Shown: piece after piece, positions 7,104 to 13,571 of the stretch
How the letters are laid out: every line of letters begins with the position of its first letter
Numbering within the stretch: the stretch's first letter is position 1
Assembly (NCBI GenBank): GCA_028275645.1
Contig: JAPWUH010000011.1
Coordinates: 1-16,381, forward strand
Direction: 5' to 3'
Source of the DNA: Caldivirga sp.
GTDB taxonomy: Archaea; Thermoproteota; Thermoprotei; Thermoproteales; Thermocladiaceae
DNA length: 16,381 nt
Notes under the pieces: model-generated
What the model saw: the letters and a program-made list of their open reading frames with translations, nothing else
What the model was told of the DNA's origin: nothing
Database searches by the model: none
Made by a program: the position numbers and the translations under genes

Positions 7104-7111
7104 TTTATATT
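7104..7111 (+). promoter_or_regulatory. TATA box of the histone/methyltransferase operon
   Basis: TTTATATT is centred about 26 nt before the histone ATG at 7133, so the mRNA is expected to begin at or next to the start codon. No similar box lies before the methyltransferase start, so both genes should depend on this promoter. Confidence 0.6.
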
Positions 7112-7132
7112 GGTGGCTGCGCAGAGATTCTA

Positions 7133-7357
7133 ATGCCGGAAATACCACTAGCCCCCATAGAGAGGATATTTAAGAAGGCAGGGGCGGAGAGGGTTGGTGA
7201 GGACGCAATCATAGCGCTAAGGGACGTCCTCGAGAACGTTGCCTATGAGGTGTCGGTTAAGAGCATTGAACTGGCTAAGCATGCCGGTAGAAAAACGGTA
7301 AGCGCTGATGACGTTAAGGCTGTTGTAAGGATATTCAAGTGCATTAACCTATCATGA
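7133..7357 (+). CDS. archaeal histone (HMf type)
   Basis: This 74-residue protein is a single histone fold aligning along its whole length with HMfA/HMfB of Methanothermus. It shows 'LAPIERIFKKAGAERV' (first helix and loop), the long central helix, and 'HAGRKTVSADDVKAVVR' (loop and last helix). DNA-contacting residues are kept: Arg11, Arg20, and Lys54-Thr55, with the Arg53-Asp60 salt bridge of the family. Archaeal histones dimerise and wrap DNA in extended nucleosome-like polymers. It differs by a short C-terminal extension (KCINLS) with a single Cys70. The start is leaderless under its own TATA box. The stop codon overlaps the methyltransferase start (ATGA, 7354-7357), so the two are cotranscribed. 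Family assignment firm. Confidence 0.95.
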   Translation: MPEIPLAPIERIFKKAGAERVGEDAIIALRDVLENVAYEVSVKSIELAKHAGRKTVSADDVKAVVRIFKCINLS

Positions 7358-7824
7358 GCATACCCATTAGGGTACCGTACGTACCAACACCAACTAGCGT
7401 GGCCATTGATATAATTAGGAGGGTTAACCCACGGCCAGGTGAGGTTATTGTTGATGCAGGCGCAGGCGAGTGCAACGTGGTTATTGCAGCTGCGAAGCAA
7501 TTCAACCTAGTAGGTTTAGGCATAGAAAAGGATCCACTACTGGTTAAGAGGTGCCTGGAGAGGATTAATGAGGAGAGGCTTTATGGTAGGGTGTATGTTG
7601 TCTGGGGTGACATATTCAAGTTTAACTACTCCATAGCCGACATAGTTTACCTATACCTTGGCACTGACGTGAATAGAGAACTTGCGCCAATACTGTTCAG
7701 TACATTGAGGAGGGGGTCAAGGGTTATTTCACACGACTTCGAGATACCTGGGTACAAACCCATTGAGTCCGGGGTGGTTAAGGGTCCTCTAAGGGAGCAT
7801 AGGTACTATGTTTACGTTAAGTGA
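7354..7824 (+). CDS. Dot1/aKMT-like SAM-dependent protein methyltransferase
   Basis: This 156-residue protein is a compact seven-strand methyltransferase with no extra domain. It begins with 'VPYVPTP' (7-13). It has the SAM loop 'VDAGAGEC' (33-40), acidic Glu58 at the end of the second strand, Asp86 in 'WGDIFKF', and 'SHDFEIPGY' (126-134). The opening VPYVPTP, the SHxFEI-G motif, the strand order and the length of about 160 residues match, from memory, the Sulfolobus lysine methyltransferase aKMT, a relative of eukaryotic Dot1 that methylates Cren7 and other proteins. The SAM loop differs from the common DLGCGDG form. The gene overlaps the histone gene by 4 bp and lacks a clear ribosome binding site, implying translational coupling. 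Histone as substrate is inference; another small-molecule or protein methyltransferase role is possible. Confidence 0.82.
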   Translation: MSIPIRVPYVPTPTSVAIDIIRRVNPRPGEVIVDAGAGECNVVIAAAKQFNLVGLGIEKDPLLVKRCLERINEERLYGRVYVVWGDIFKFNYSIADIVYLYLGTDVNRELAPILFSTLRRGSRVISHDFEIPGYKPIESGVVKGPLREHRYYVYVK

Positions 7825-7865
7825 ATGGGTCCTAATGCCATAGTTTATTAAGCCCTAAACCTACT

Positions 7866-8549
7866 TCACCAACCCAGTGTGGCGTCCCCCTGCTGATCCT
7901 GGTCTTCATCGTTAAACTTGGTTTCAAGGATCCTCCTAATCAACGCCACATTTGATGGCGTAAGCCCACTTACCTTAAAGCGCCACTGCCTGAAGTTAAC
8001 CAGTGCGTTAAGCGGTGTGCCGTATATCTTAAGTAGTTTAATTGCCCTCTTAACCCCTATTCCAGGTAGCGATGATAGGAGTGAAATCTGCGCATCCCTT
8101 ATTGAACTCGCCTTCCTCTTACTACCCATGACTTTAACCAAGCCGCGTGATGATGTTGATAGTGAGTAGAGCAGGTAGGCGGTGCCCTCCTCATCCCTAC
8201 TCCACAGGAGCCTAACCCCACCCCTGGCCAACTTGACCAAGGCACCCATAACGGAATTCTCACTAATACCCCTAACCCCGATGGCCTCCCATAGGTCACC
8301 TTCGATTACCACGTACGGCTCCTGGTAGGCCTCAACCAGTTCACTTGCCTGCTGGAAGAGTCTCCCATCGATTATCGAGTTTATGAAATCCATGGCCCTC
8401 TTCCGTTCAACTGCCACATCACTTGAGATCACGTAGTCACCCACAGCTAAGGTGGAGACGACAACCTCGCATCCAAGCCCCTTAATAGCCTTAATGACTG
8501 CCTGCCCTGTTACGTACTCCCTGGAATCCACCACTACGACACAGTTCAA
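7866..8549 (-). CDS. xpf: XPF/ERCC4-type DNA repair nuclease (short crenarchaeal form)
   Basis: The 227-residue protein has the ERCC4 nuclease core: Asp8 in 'VVDSRE', 'VGDYV' (36-40) and 'VERK' (47-50), followed by 'FINSIIDGRLFQQ'. A tandem helix-hairpin-helix domain follows near 150-210 ('LSSLPGIGVKRAIKLL'). No helicase domain is present, as in Crenarchaeota, where the dimer cuts 3'-flap and branched DNA in repair and needs the sliding clamp PCNA. The C-terminus (QQGDATLGW) is only a poor match to a PCNA-binding box. The start is TTG at 8549, chosen because no ATG or GTG lies nearby upstream in frame and a TATA box (8579-8586) lies about 33 nt ahead. It is convergent with the methyltransferase gene, 41 bp apart. 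Confidence 0.92.
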   Translation of the reverse strand: MNCVVVVDSREYVTGQAVIKAIKGLGCEVVVSTLAVGDYVISSDVAVERKRAMDFINSIIDGRLFQQASELVEAYQEPYVVIEGDLWEAIGVRGISENSVMGALVKLARGGVRLLWSRDEEGTAYLLYSLSTSSRGLVKVMGSKRKASSIRDAQISLLSSLPGIGVKRAIKLLKIYGTPLNALVNFRQWRFKVSGLTPSNVALIRRILETKFNDEDQDQQGDATLGW

Positions 8550-8578
8550 ATGGGGTCAGGTTATGCGTATGATGCTGG

Positions 8579-8586
8579 TTTAAATA
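8579..8586 (-). promoter_or_regulatory. TATA box of the xpf gene
   Basis: On the minus strand TATTTAAA is centred about 33 nt before the TTG start at 8549. This leaves a leader of a few nucleotides and supports the TTG as the start codon. Confidence 0.5.
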
Positions 8587-8648
8587 GCTTAATCGCTTAA
8601 ATTGAGGCACCACCACTAGTTTAGACACTGGGCGTCTGTCGTAACCTT

Positions 8649-8654
8649 AAAAAT
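8649..8654 (-). terminator. T-run terminator after tRNA-Thr
   Basis: On the minus strand ATTTTT follows the encoded CCA after five bases. Short T-runs of this kind end archaeal tRNA transcripts. Confidence 0.5.
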
Positions 8655-8659
8655 GAGGC

Positions 8660-8736
8660 TGGAGCCCCGGCCGGGATTCGAACCCGGGACCTCCTCATTA
8701 CCAGTGAGGCGCTCCACCAGGCTGAGCTACCGGGGC
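8660..8736 (-). tRNA. tRNA-Thr (anticodon GGU), CCA encoded
   Basis: The minus strand folds into a full cloverleaf: acceptor stem GCCCCGG/CCGGGGC, D arm GCUC/GAGC, anticodon stem CCUCA/UGAGG with loop CUGGUAA (anticodon GGU, reading ACC and ACU), and T arm CCGGG-UUCGAAU-CCCGG. The discriminator is U, as expected for archaeal tRNA-Thr, and the 3' CCA is encoded at 8662-8660. No intron is present. A TATA box at 8761-8770 places the transcription start a few nucleotides before the mature 5' end. Confidence 0.96.
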
Positions 8737-8760
8737 TATGCCCTTGCATTATCGATACTC

Positions 8761-8770
8761 ATTTTTTAAG
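8761..8770 (-). promoter_or_regulatory. TATA box of the tRNA-Thr gene
   Basis: On the minus strand CTTAAAAAAT is centred about 29 nt before the mature 5' end of the tRNA, leaving a 5' leader of only a few nucleotides. Confidence 0.6.
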
Positions 8771-8807
8771 CTTTTCCCATTAATAACATGGGATGAGAAT
8801 GATAAGG

Positions 8808-8818
8808 ATTAAAAATGG
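8808..8818 (-). terminator. probable terminator of the ribosomal P1 gene
   Basis: About 45 bp past the P1 stop codon the minus strand reads CCATTTTTAAT. A T-rich stretch of this sort is the usual archaeal termination signal. The separate promoter of the downstream tRNA supports an end here. A small inverted repeat, CCCAT/ATGGG, follows at 8777-8793. Confidence 0.35.
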
Positions 8819-8862
8819 GTTAATGGTACTGGGTTTGAAGATAACCCCTTTCAATTTTGACC

Positions 8863-9192
8863 TTAGCCGAATAGTGATGCGAGGCTTTCGAGGGTCTCCT
8901 CCTCCTTCTTCTCCTCAGCCTTCTTCTCCTCCGCCTTAGCCTCAGCCGGCTTGGCCTCAGCTGCCTGTTGTGGCGCCGCCTGCTGTGGAGCGGTGGCTGG
9001 TGCTGCGGCCGGTAAGGCAACAGCGGACTTTATGGCTTCATCGATGTTAACCTCCTTAACCGCTGATACAAGGGCCTTAACCTTAACCTCATCAACCTGT
9101 ATCCCAACTGACTGAAGCACCTTCGTTACGTTATCCTCCGTTATTGGTTGCTTGGCGTAGTGCAGTAGTAATGCCGCGTATACGTACTCCAT
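8863..9192 (-). CDS. rpl12p: ribosomal stalk protein P1 (archaeal L12)
   Basis: With the start at ATG 9192 the protein is 109 residues, the usual archaeal P1 length. It begins 'MEYVYAALLLHYAK', followed by the dimerisation domain ('ITEDNVTKVLQSVGI'). An Ala/Pro/Gln hinge (about 60-80) leads to a highly charged Lys/Glu stretch and a hydrophobic tip 'LASLFG' that contacts translation factors. It binds the P0 protein as multiple dimers on the large ribosomal subunit. A GTG at 9204 would add four residues, but ATG 9192 matches family N-termini and lies 26 nt after the TATA box (9214-9221). It stands alone, without P0 or L1 next to it here. Confidence 0.95.
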   Translation of the reverse strand: MEYVYAALLLHYAKQPITEDNVTKVLQSVGIQVDEVKVKALVSAVKEVNIDEAIKSAVALPAAAPATAPQQAAPQQAAEAKPAEAKAEEKKAEEKKEEETLESLASLFG

Positions 9193-9213
9193 AATCACCT
9201 TCACTGATTAGCC

Positions 9214-9221
9214 TTTTTAAA
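9214..9221 (-). promoter_or_regulatory. TATA box of the ribosomal P1 gene
   Basis: On the minus strand TTTAAAAA is centred about 26 nt before ATG 9192, which decides that start over GTG 9204 and implies a leaderless mRNA. Confidence 0.6.
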
Positions 9222-9295
9222 GCTAACCTCAATGGCCTTGGGTACTATTTACTACTATATATTATATATTTGGTTATATTAATTTGTGAGAAAGA

Positions 9296-9304
9296 TTTAT
9301 AAAA
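9296..9304 (+). promoter_or_regulatory. TATA box of the oxidoreductase operon
   Basis: TTTATAAAA is centred about 31 nt before the ATG at 9331, predicting a leader of about 5 nt. It follows a very AT-rich stretch (9248-9285) between two divergent genes, which could open easily or bind regulators. Confidence 0.55.
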
Positions 9305-9330
9305 CTTAGTTAACAAGCCTCACGGTAGGT

Positions 9331-9897
9331 ATGCGTACGGTAATTAGCAATACGAGGGACTTGATAATATTAGGTAGGGGTGGGCAGGGTGGGGTAACTG
9401 CAGCTAGGATAATAGTGTCGGCGGCGGTTAAGGATGGTAAGTGGGGGCAGGCAATACCTGAATTTGGCGCCGAGAGGAGGGGGGCTATTGTAAAGTCCTA
9501 TGCGAGGATATCAGACGTACCCATTACCATGCATAGTGGGGTTAAGAGAGCTGACATCCTCCTAGTGCTCTCACCTGATTTGATAAACCTAGTTGATCTA
9601 AGTAGCCTACTGAAGGGCTCAGACTCGGTACTGATTATCAATTCGCCTAACCCGGTCAAACTGGGTTACAGGGTATATTGGGTCGACGCAACTGAAATAA
9701 GCGAGAAGCTGGGCTTAGTCATGGCTGGTTGGCACATAGTAAGTACCCCCATGCTAGGTGCCTTAGTTAAGGTTACGGGTATAGTTACGCTTAACTCGCT
9801 CATTTCCTCACTGGGTGAATTAATAGGTAGAGGTGACTACGTTAAGTTGAATGTTGAGGCGGTTAAGATGGGGTACAGCATGGTTAAGAGTGAATAG
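9331..9897 (+). CDS. 2-oxoacid:ferredoxin oxidoreductase, gamma subunit
   Basis: This 188-residue protein matches the gamma subunit family: glycine-rich 'LGRGGQGGVTAARI' near residues 14-27, then 'IPEFGAERRGA', then 'MAGWHIVSTPMLGALVKVTG' near 130-150. It is part of the four-subunit enzyme that oxidatively decarboxylates 2-oxoacids (pyruvate or branched-chain) to acyl-CoA while reducing ferredoxin. In larger fused enzymes the gamma domain helps bind CoA. It is first in a tight gamma-delta-alpha-beta operon, with 2 bp to the next gene. Subunit identity is firm; the substrate is not resolved. Confidence 0.93.
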   Translation: MRTVISNTRDLIILGRGGQGGVTAARIIVSAAVKDGKWGQAIPEFGAERRGAIVKSYARISDVPITMHSGVKRADILLVLSPDLINLVDLSSLLKGSDSVLIINSPNPVKLGYRVYWVDATEISEKLGLVMAGWHIVSTPMLGALVKVTGIVTLNSLISSLGELIGRGDYVKLNVEAVKMGYSMVKSE

Positions 9898-9899
9898 CC

Positions 9900-10178
9900 A
9901 TGAGTAGCGTGAGCAGTAAGTACGTTAAGTACATACTGTCGAAGCCGATGATGGGTGCCGGTGGTAAGACAGGCACGTGGAGGGTTCATAGGCCTGTTAT
10001 TGATGCTGAAAAATGCATTAAGTGCGGTCTGTGCTGGCTCTACTGCCCAGAGAACGCCATTGACTGGCTTGAGGATAAGACTGTTGCCGTGGATTACGAC
10101 TACTGTAAGGGTTGTGGGATATGTTCAGATGTATGCCCAGTTAGGGCGATAACGATGGTTAAGGAGGGGGTGATTTAG
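9900..10178 (+). CDS. 2-oxoacid:ferredoxin oxidoreductase, delta (ferredoxin-like) subunit
   Basis: This 92-residue protein carries two [4Fe-4S] motifs: C39-x2-C42-x2-C45-x3-C49 and C69-x2-C72-x2-C75-x3-C79. It passes electrons from the catalytic beta subunit to external ferredoxin. The preceding 'GGKTGTWRVHRPVID' is typical of the delta subunit and separates it from free ferredoxins. It lies 2 bp after the gamma gene, and its stop codon directly abuts the GTG start of the alpha subunit, so expression is coupled. Confidence 0.93.
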   Translation: MSSVSSKYVKYILSKPMMGAGGKTGTWRVHRPVIDAEKCIKCGLCWLYCPENAIDWLEDKTVAVDYDYCKGCGICSDVCPVRAITMVKEGVI

Positions 10179-11402
10179 GTGATTAACCAGAGCCAAGTGT
10201 CAAGCAGGGGGATTAGGAGAATCATGGTTGGTGACCACGCCGTGGCCGAGGCCGTTAAGCTGGCCAGGGTTAACGTCATATCGGCATACCCGATAACACC
10301 CCAAACCCTCATAGTTGAGAGGCTGAGTGAAATGGTTGAGAGGGGTGAATTGAAGGCCGACTTCATTAGAGTTGAAAGCGAGTTCTCAGCATTAGCCTCC
10401 GTCTATGGGGCGGCGGCAGCAGGGGCTAGGGCCTTCACCGCAACCTCAAGCCACGGCCTATTCTACATGTATGAAATGCTGTGGTGGGCAGCAGCCTCAA
10501 GACTACCCTTGGTTATGGCCGTTGTTACGAGGACTCTTGGACCACCCTGGAACATTCACGATGAGCACACGGACATATTGGCGATTAGAGATAGTGGGTG
10601 GATCATAGGTATGGCGTCGGATGTACAGGAGGTCTTCGACATGACCTTAACTGCCTTTAAACTAAGTGAAGACGAGAGGGTGCTACTGCCAGTGGCAATT
10701 GGACTAGACGGCTTCATACTTAGCCACACAATTGAACCACTTTACATACCGAGCCAGGAGGATGTTGACTCCTGGCTCCCACCAAGAAACCCCAAGGTAC
10801 CCTACGTCATTGAACCTGGTGGTGAACCAGTAACACTAGGTAACCTGCCCAGGATGGACGTGTACCACGAATTACATAGGGCATATATGGATGAGGCAAT
10901 GGATAAGGCCAAGAATGTACTTCATGAAGTCTATAGTGAATACGGCAAACTAACGGGGAGGTACTATGAACCATTGGTTGAATGTTACAGGTGCAGTGAT
11001 GCAAAATACGTAGCTGTCACCATGGGTGCGTGGAGTGGGGATGCAAAGGTTGCCGTAGATGAACTGAGGGATGGCGGATATCCCGTTGGGTTAATTAGAA
11101 TCAGGTACATTAGGCCATTCCCGGATGAGGAACTGGCAACATACATCAATGGGGTTAGGGGGATTGTGGTCTTTGATAGGGATTACTCAGCAGGCTTCGG
11201 AGGCGTGCTAGCAGGTGAATTAATGGGCTTAGTGCCGAGTAATGTGTCGTTTAAAGGTGTTATAGCTGGGTTAGGTGGCGTTGACGTATCACCCAGCGAC
11301 TTCCGTGACGTAATCGTTAACTTCATAAACGATGTTGAGCGTGATGGTTACCTCAGGGTTAGGAAGTGGTGGTACATACCCAGTGTTAATGGGGGTGATT
11401 AA
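10179..11402 (+). CDS. 2-oxoacid:ferredoxin oxidoreductase, alpha subunit
   Basis: The 407-residue protein carries the alpha signature 'ISAYPITPQT' (35-43), an acidic 'VESEFSA' (65-71), and 'GARAFTATSSHGL' (about 82-94), followed by 'VTRTLGPPWNIHDEHTD'. It shapes the substrate and thiamine-diphosphate site with beta. GTG 10179 directly abuts the delta stop and has a strong ribosome binding site (GGAGGGGG) about 10 nt upstream. The GPPWNIHDEHTD segment resembles both pyruvate- and 2-oxoisovalerate-type enzymes, so the preferred acid stays open. It is followed after 2 bp by beta. Confidence 0.93.
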   Translation: MINQSQVSSRGIRRIMVGDHAVAEAVKLARVNVISAYPITPQTLIVERLSEMVERGELKADFIRVESEFSALASVYGAAAAGARAFTATSSHGLFYMYEMLWWAAASRLPLVMAVVTRTLGPPWNIHDEHTDILAIRDSGWIIGMASDVQEVFDMTLTAFKLSEDERVLLPVAIGLDGFILSHTIEPLYIPSQEDVDSWLPPRNPKVPYVIEPGGEPVTLGNLPRMDVYHELHRAYMDEAMDKAKNVLHEVYSEYGKLTGRYYEPLVECYRCSDAKYVAVTMGAWSGDAKVAVDELRDGGYPVGLIRIRYIRPFPDEELATYINGVRGIVVFDRDYSAGFGGVLAGELMGLVPSNVSFKGVIAGLGGVDVSPSDFRDVIVNFINDVERDGYLRVRKWWYIPSVNGGD

Positions 11403-11404
11403 CA

Positions 11405-12310
11405 ATGGTCACTATAAATGAATTACATAAGTACGGCAGAACCAAATTAATAATGCCAGGTACCGCGGCCTGCCCCGGTTGCCCACTTCAACTAGGCATG
11501 AGGTACCTGGCCATGGCCCTCGACGGCAAGTTTGCAATGGTAATACCTGCCGGTTGCTCAAGCGTAATACCTGGTACCGCTCCATATACAGCCTTCACAG
11601 TGCCAACCATGCATGTGCCATTTGCCTCAAGCCCCGCTGTGGCCAGTGGGTTAAGGAGGGCTCTTAGGATTAGGGGTGTTGATGGGCCTGTTGTTGTGTG
11701 GGCTGGTGATGGTGCATCAGCCGATATTGGCTTTGCATCCCTGAGCGGGGCAGCGTATAGAAATGAGGATATAATATACATTCTAGCTGATAATGAAGCC
11801 TACATGAATACGGGCATTCAGGCCAGCGGTACAACTCCCCCAAAGGCCTGGACCACAACATCACCCAGGGGGAAGACTGAGGGTAGGAAGGACGTGTCCT
11901 TGATAATGATTATGCATAACGTGCCTTACGTGGCCACAGCCAGCATAGCCTACCCAATGGACTTCATAGATAAGGTTCGGAGGGCAGCTTCAATTAGGGG
12001 TTTCAAGTTCATACACCTGCATGCACCATGCCCACCCGGTTGGAAATTCCCTGACAACTACACGGTGAGGGTGGCTAGGCTAGCAGTGGAGACCGGCATG
12101 TGGATACTTTGGGAGTATAACCAAGGCAAGTTAACAATTAGTCCACCCAGCATACCCTATAAGGATAAGGGTAGGCGTAAACCCATTGAGGAATACCTTA
12201 AGCTTCAAGGCAGGTTCAGCCACCTAACAAAGGAGGATATCGAGGAGATTAAGGCCGGTGTTGACAGGCAGTGGGACTTAATCCTTAAGCTCACTGAAAT
12301 TTACAGGTAA
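11405..12310 (+). CDS. 2-oxoacid:ferredoxin oxidoreductase, beta (thiamine diphosphate) subunit
   Basis: This 301-residue catalytic subunit shows the thiamine diphosphate and Mg motif, GDG at 101-103 through 'ADIGFASLSGAAYRNED' to 'ADNEAYMNTG' with Asn130. Four cysteines placed for the [4Fe-4S] cluster are C23 and C26 (CPGC), C51 (GCSS) and C209 (APCPPGW). It decarboxylates the 2-oxoacid and hands electrons to its cluster and then the delta subunit. A GGTGATT ribosome binding site precedes ATG 11405. It is last in the operon; I see no clear terminator, only a pyrimidine stretch at 12321-12331. Confidence 0.94.
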   Translation: MVTINELHKYGRTKLIMPGTAACPGCPLQLGMRYLAMALDGKFAMVIPAGCSSVIPGTAPYTAFTVPTMHVPFASSPAVASGLRRALRIRGVDGPVVVWAGDGASADIGFASLSGAAYRNEDIIYILADNEAYMNTGIQASGTTPPKAWTTTSPRGKTEGRKDVSLIMIMHNVPYVATASIAYPMDFIDKVRRAASIRGFKFIHLHAPCPPGWKFPDNYTVRVARLAVETGMWILWEYNQGKLTISPPSIPYKDKGRRKPIEEYLKLQGRFSHLTKEDIEEIKAGVDRQWDLILKLTEIYR

Positions 12311-12358
12311 GCGGTTACGTATTCCCCCTTCTAAAGCATTGATTATAGTTTAGTAACG

Positions 12359-12376
12359 GTACCTTATGTATGGTAC
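12359..12376 (+). promoter_or_regulatory. GTACC...GGTAC inverted repeat ahead of the gdh promoter
   Basis: Two 5-bp half-sites, GTACC (12359-12363) and GGTAC (12372-12376), are separated by 8 bp and lie about 27 bp upstream of the TATA box. The position suits an activator site, but short repeats like this also arise by chance. Confidence 0.2.
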
Positions 12377-12402
12377 TTAGTCACTGCAGCATGTACATTA
12401 AG

Positions 12403-12411
12403 CTTTTAAAC
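12403..12411 (+). promoter_or_regulatory. TATA box of the glucose dehydrogenase gene
   Basis: CTTTTAAAC is centred 26 nt before the ATG at 12433, predicting a leaderless mRNA. It also shows that the gene has its own promoter and is not simply part of the upstream operon. Confidence 0.6.
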
Positions 12412-12432
12412 AAGTAAAACTATGCATGAGTA

Positions 12433-13536
12433 ATGAGGGCTATCGTTGTCAAACCTCCCAAACCTGGGGTTGAGTTTAGGGATCTAAGCCAAGCCATTAG
12501 GCATGGCTCAGGTACCGTCAAAGTAAGGATAATTGAGAATGGCATATGCGGCTCGGATAGGGAGATTGTGAGGGGTGAATTGGCCACTGCAAGGCCCCCT
12601 GAGGGTAAGGATTGGCTAGTGTTGGGCCATGAGGCGTTGGGTGTTGTTGAGGAGTCTAAGGACCCAAGGTTCAAGCCAGGTGACTTAGTCATGCCTATTA
12701 ACAGGAGGAGTTACCATGGTAAATGCCTCAACTGCCTGGTTGGTAGGCCAGACTTCTGCGAGGCTAATGAATTCGTCGAGGCCGGTATGGTGGGTATGGA
12801 TGGCTTCATGGTTGAGTACTTTTATGACGACCCAAAGTACCTGGTTAAGGTACCCCCCGGTATAGCTGACATAGCCATCCTGGCCCAACCCCTCTCAGAC
12901 TTGGAGAAGTCCGTTGAGGAGATACTCAACATTCAGAGGAGGTTCATTTGGACGTGTGACGATGGGACGTACAACTGCAGGAGGGCCATAGTTTTTGGTT
13001 CAGGTTCAACAGGTATACTCATGTCACTCCTACTAAGGACCTTGGGTTTTGAGGTCTACGTGGCTAATAGGAGGGATCCATTGGAGAATGAGGCTAAGAT
13101 AACTGAGGAGGCTGGTATAACGTACATTAATTACTCCGTTGAGGGTTTAGATAGGCTTAAGCAGATGGGCTTCGACCTGGTGGTGGATACCACTGGGGCA
13201 TCAGCTTCATTAATAGGGCATGAGGTTGAGATGCTTAAGCCCAATGGGGTTCTCGGCCTATTCGGTTTTCCATCAGAGGGAGCATTAACACTGAGCAATG
13301 AAGTCATACAGAGGTTCATATATAAGTCAAATGTAATAGTTGGGCTGATAAATGGCCAGAAGCCCCACTTCCAACAGGCCCTAGCACACCTAGCACAGTG
13401 GAAGGCAACCTGGCCTGGGGTTGTTAGTAGGTTGATAACCAGGGTCGTTGATGTTAATGATGAAAAGGAGGTAGTCCAGGTGCTTAACCGTAAGGAGAAA
13501 GGTGAAATAAAAGTTAAGATAAAGTGGGGTCAGTGA
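12433..13536 (+). CDS. gdh: glucose 1-dehydrogenase (zinc-dependent MDR family)
   Basis: The 367-residue protein resembles Sulfolobus glucose dehydrogenase along its length and oxidises glucose (possibly also galactose) to the lactone with NAD(P)+, the first step of the archaeal Entner-Doudoroff route. Catalytic zinc residues are Cys39 ('NGICGSDRE'), His66 and Glu67 ('VLGHEALG'). The structural zinc loop keeps Cys98, Cys101 and Cys109, but the first ligand position is His95 instead of Cys. Strong family blocks are 'NCLVGRPDFCE', 'YDDPKYLVKVP', 'WTCDDGTYNCR' and 'NGQKPHFQQA'. The cofactor strand reads 'VFGSGSTGIL' and ends in 'ANRRDP', whose Arg pair suggests NADP can be used. Ser41 replaces the Thr reported in the Sulfolobus site. 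The gene has its own TATA box. Confidence 0.94.
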   Translation: MRAIVVKPPKPGVEFRDLSQAIRHGSGTVKVRIIENGICGSDREIVRGELATARPPEGKDWLVLGHEALGVVEESKDPRFKPGDLVMPINRRSYHGKCLNCLVGRPDFCEANEFVEAGMVGMDGFMVEYFYDDPKYLVKVPPGIADIAILAQPLSDLEKSVEEILNIQRRFIWTCDDGTYNCRRAIVFGSGSTGILMSLLLRTLGFEVYVANRRDPLENEAKITEEAGITYINYSVEGLDRLKQMGFDLVVDTTGASASLIGHEVEMLKPNGVLGLFGFPSEGALTLSNEVIQRFIYKSNVIVGLINGQKPHFQQALAHLAQWKATWPGVVSRLITRVVDVNDEKEVVQVLNRKEKGEIKVKIKWGQ

Positions 13537-13571
13537 AGGCATATTAATTAAACGCGCCAGGCTTAATATGT

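Noticed and set aside
7065..7133. Tiny ORF of 22 codons whose stop overlaps the histone start (TAATG)
   Set aside because: The histone TATA box lies within it, so the leaderless histone mRNA would not include it; length and composition give no support.
8820..9020. Arg-rich ORF on the minus strand inside the ribosomal P1 gene
   Set aside because: It is a frame-shifted reading of the Ala/Glu/Lys-rich P1 hinge and tail; low complexity explains its openness.
9192..9204. GTG 9204 as the start of the ribosomal P1 gene
   Set aside because: Family proteins begin MEYxYA and the TATA spacing points to ATG 9192.
9248..9285. AT-rich tract with TATATATTATATATT as a replication origin or repeat element
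   Set aside because: No origin recognition boxes, no cdc6 gene nearby and no repeated units; it is better read as part of a divergent promoter region.
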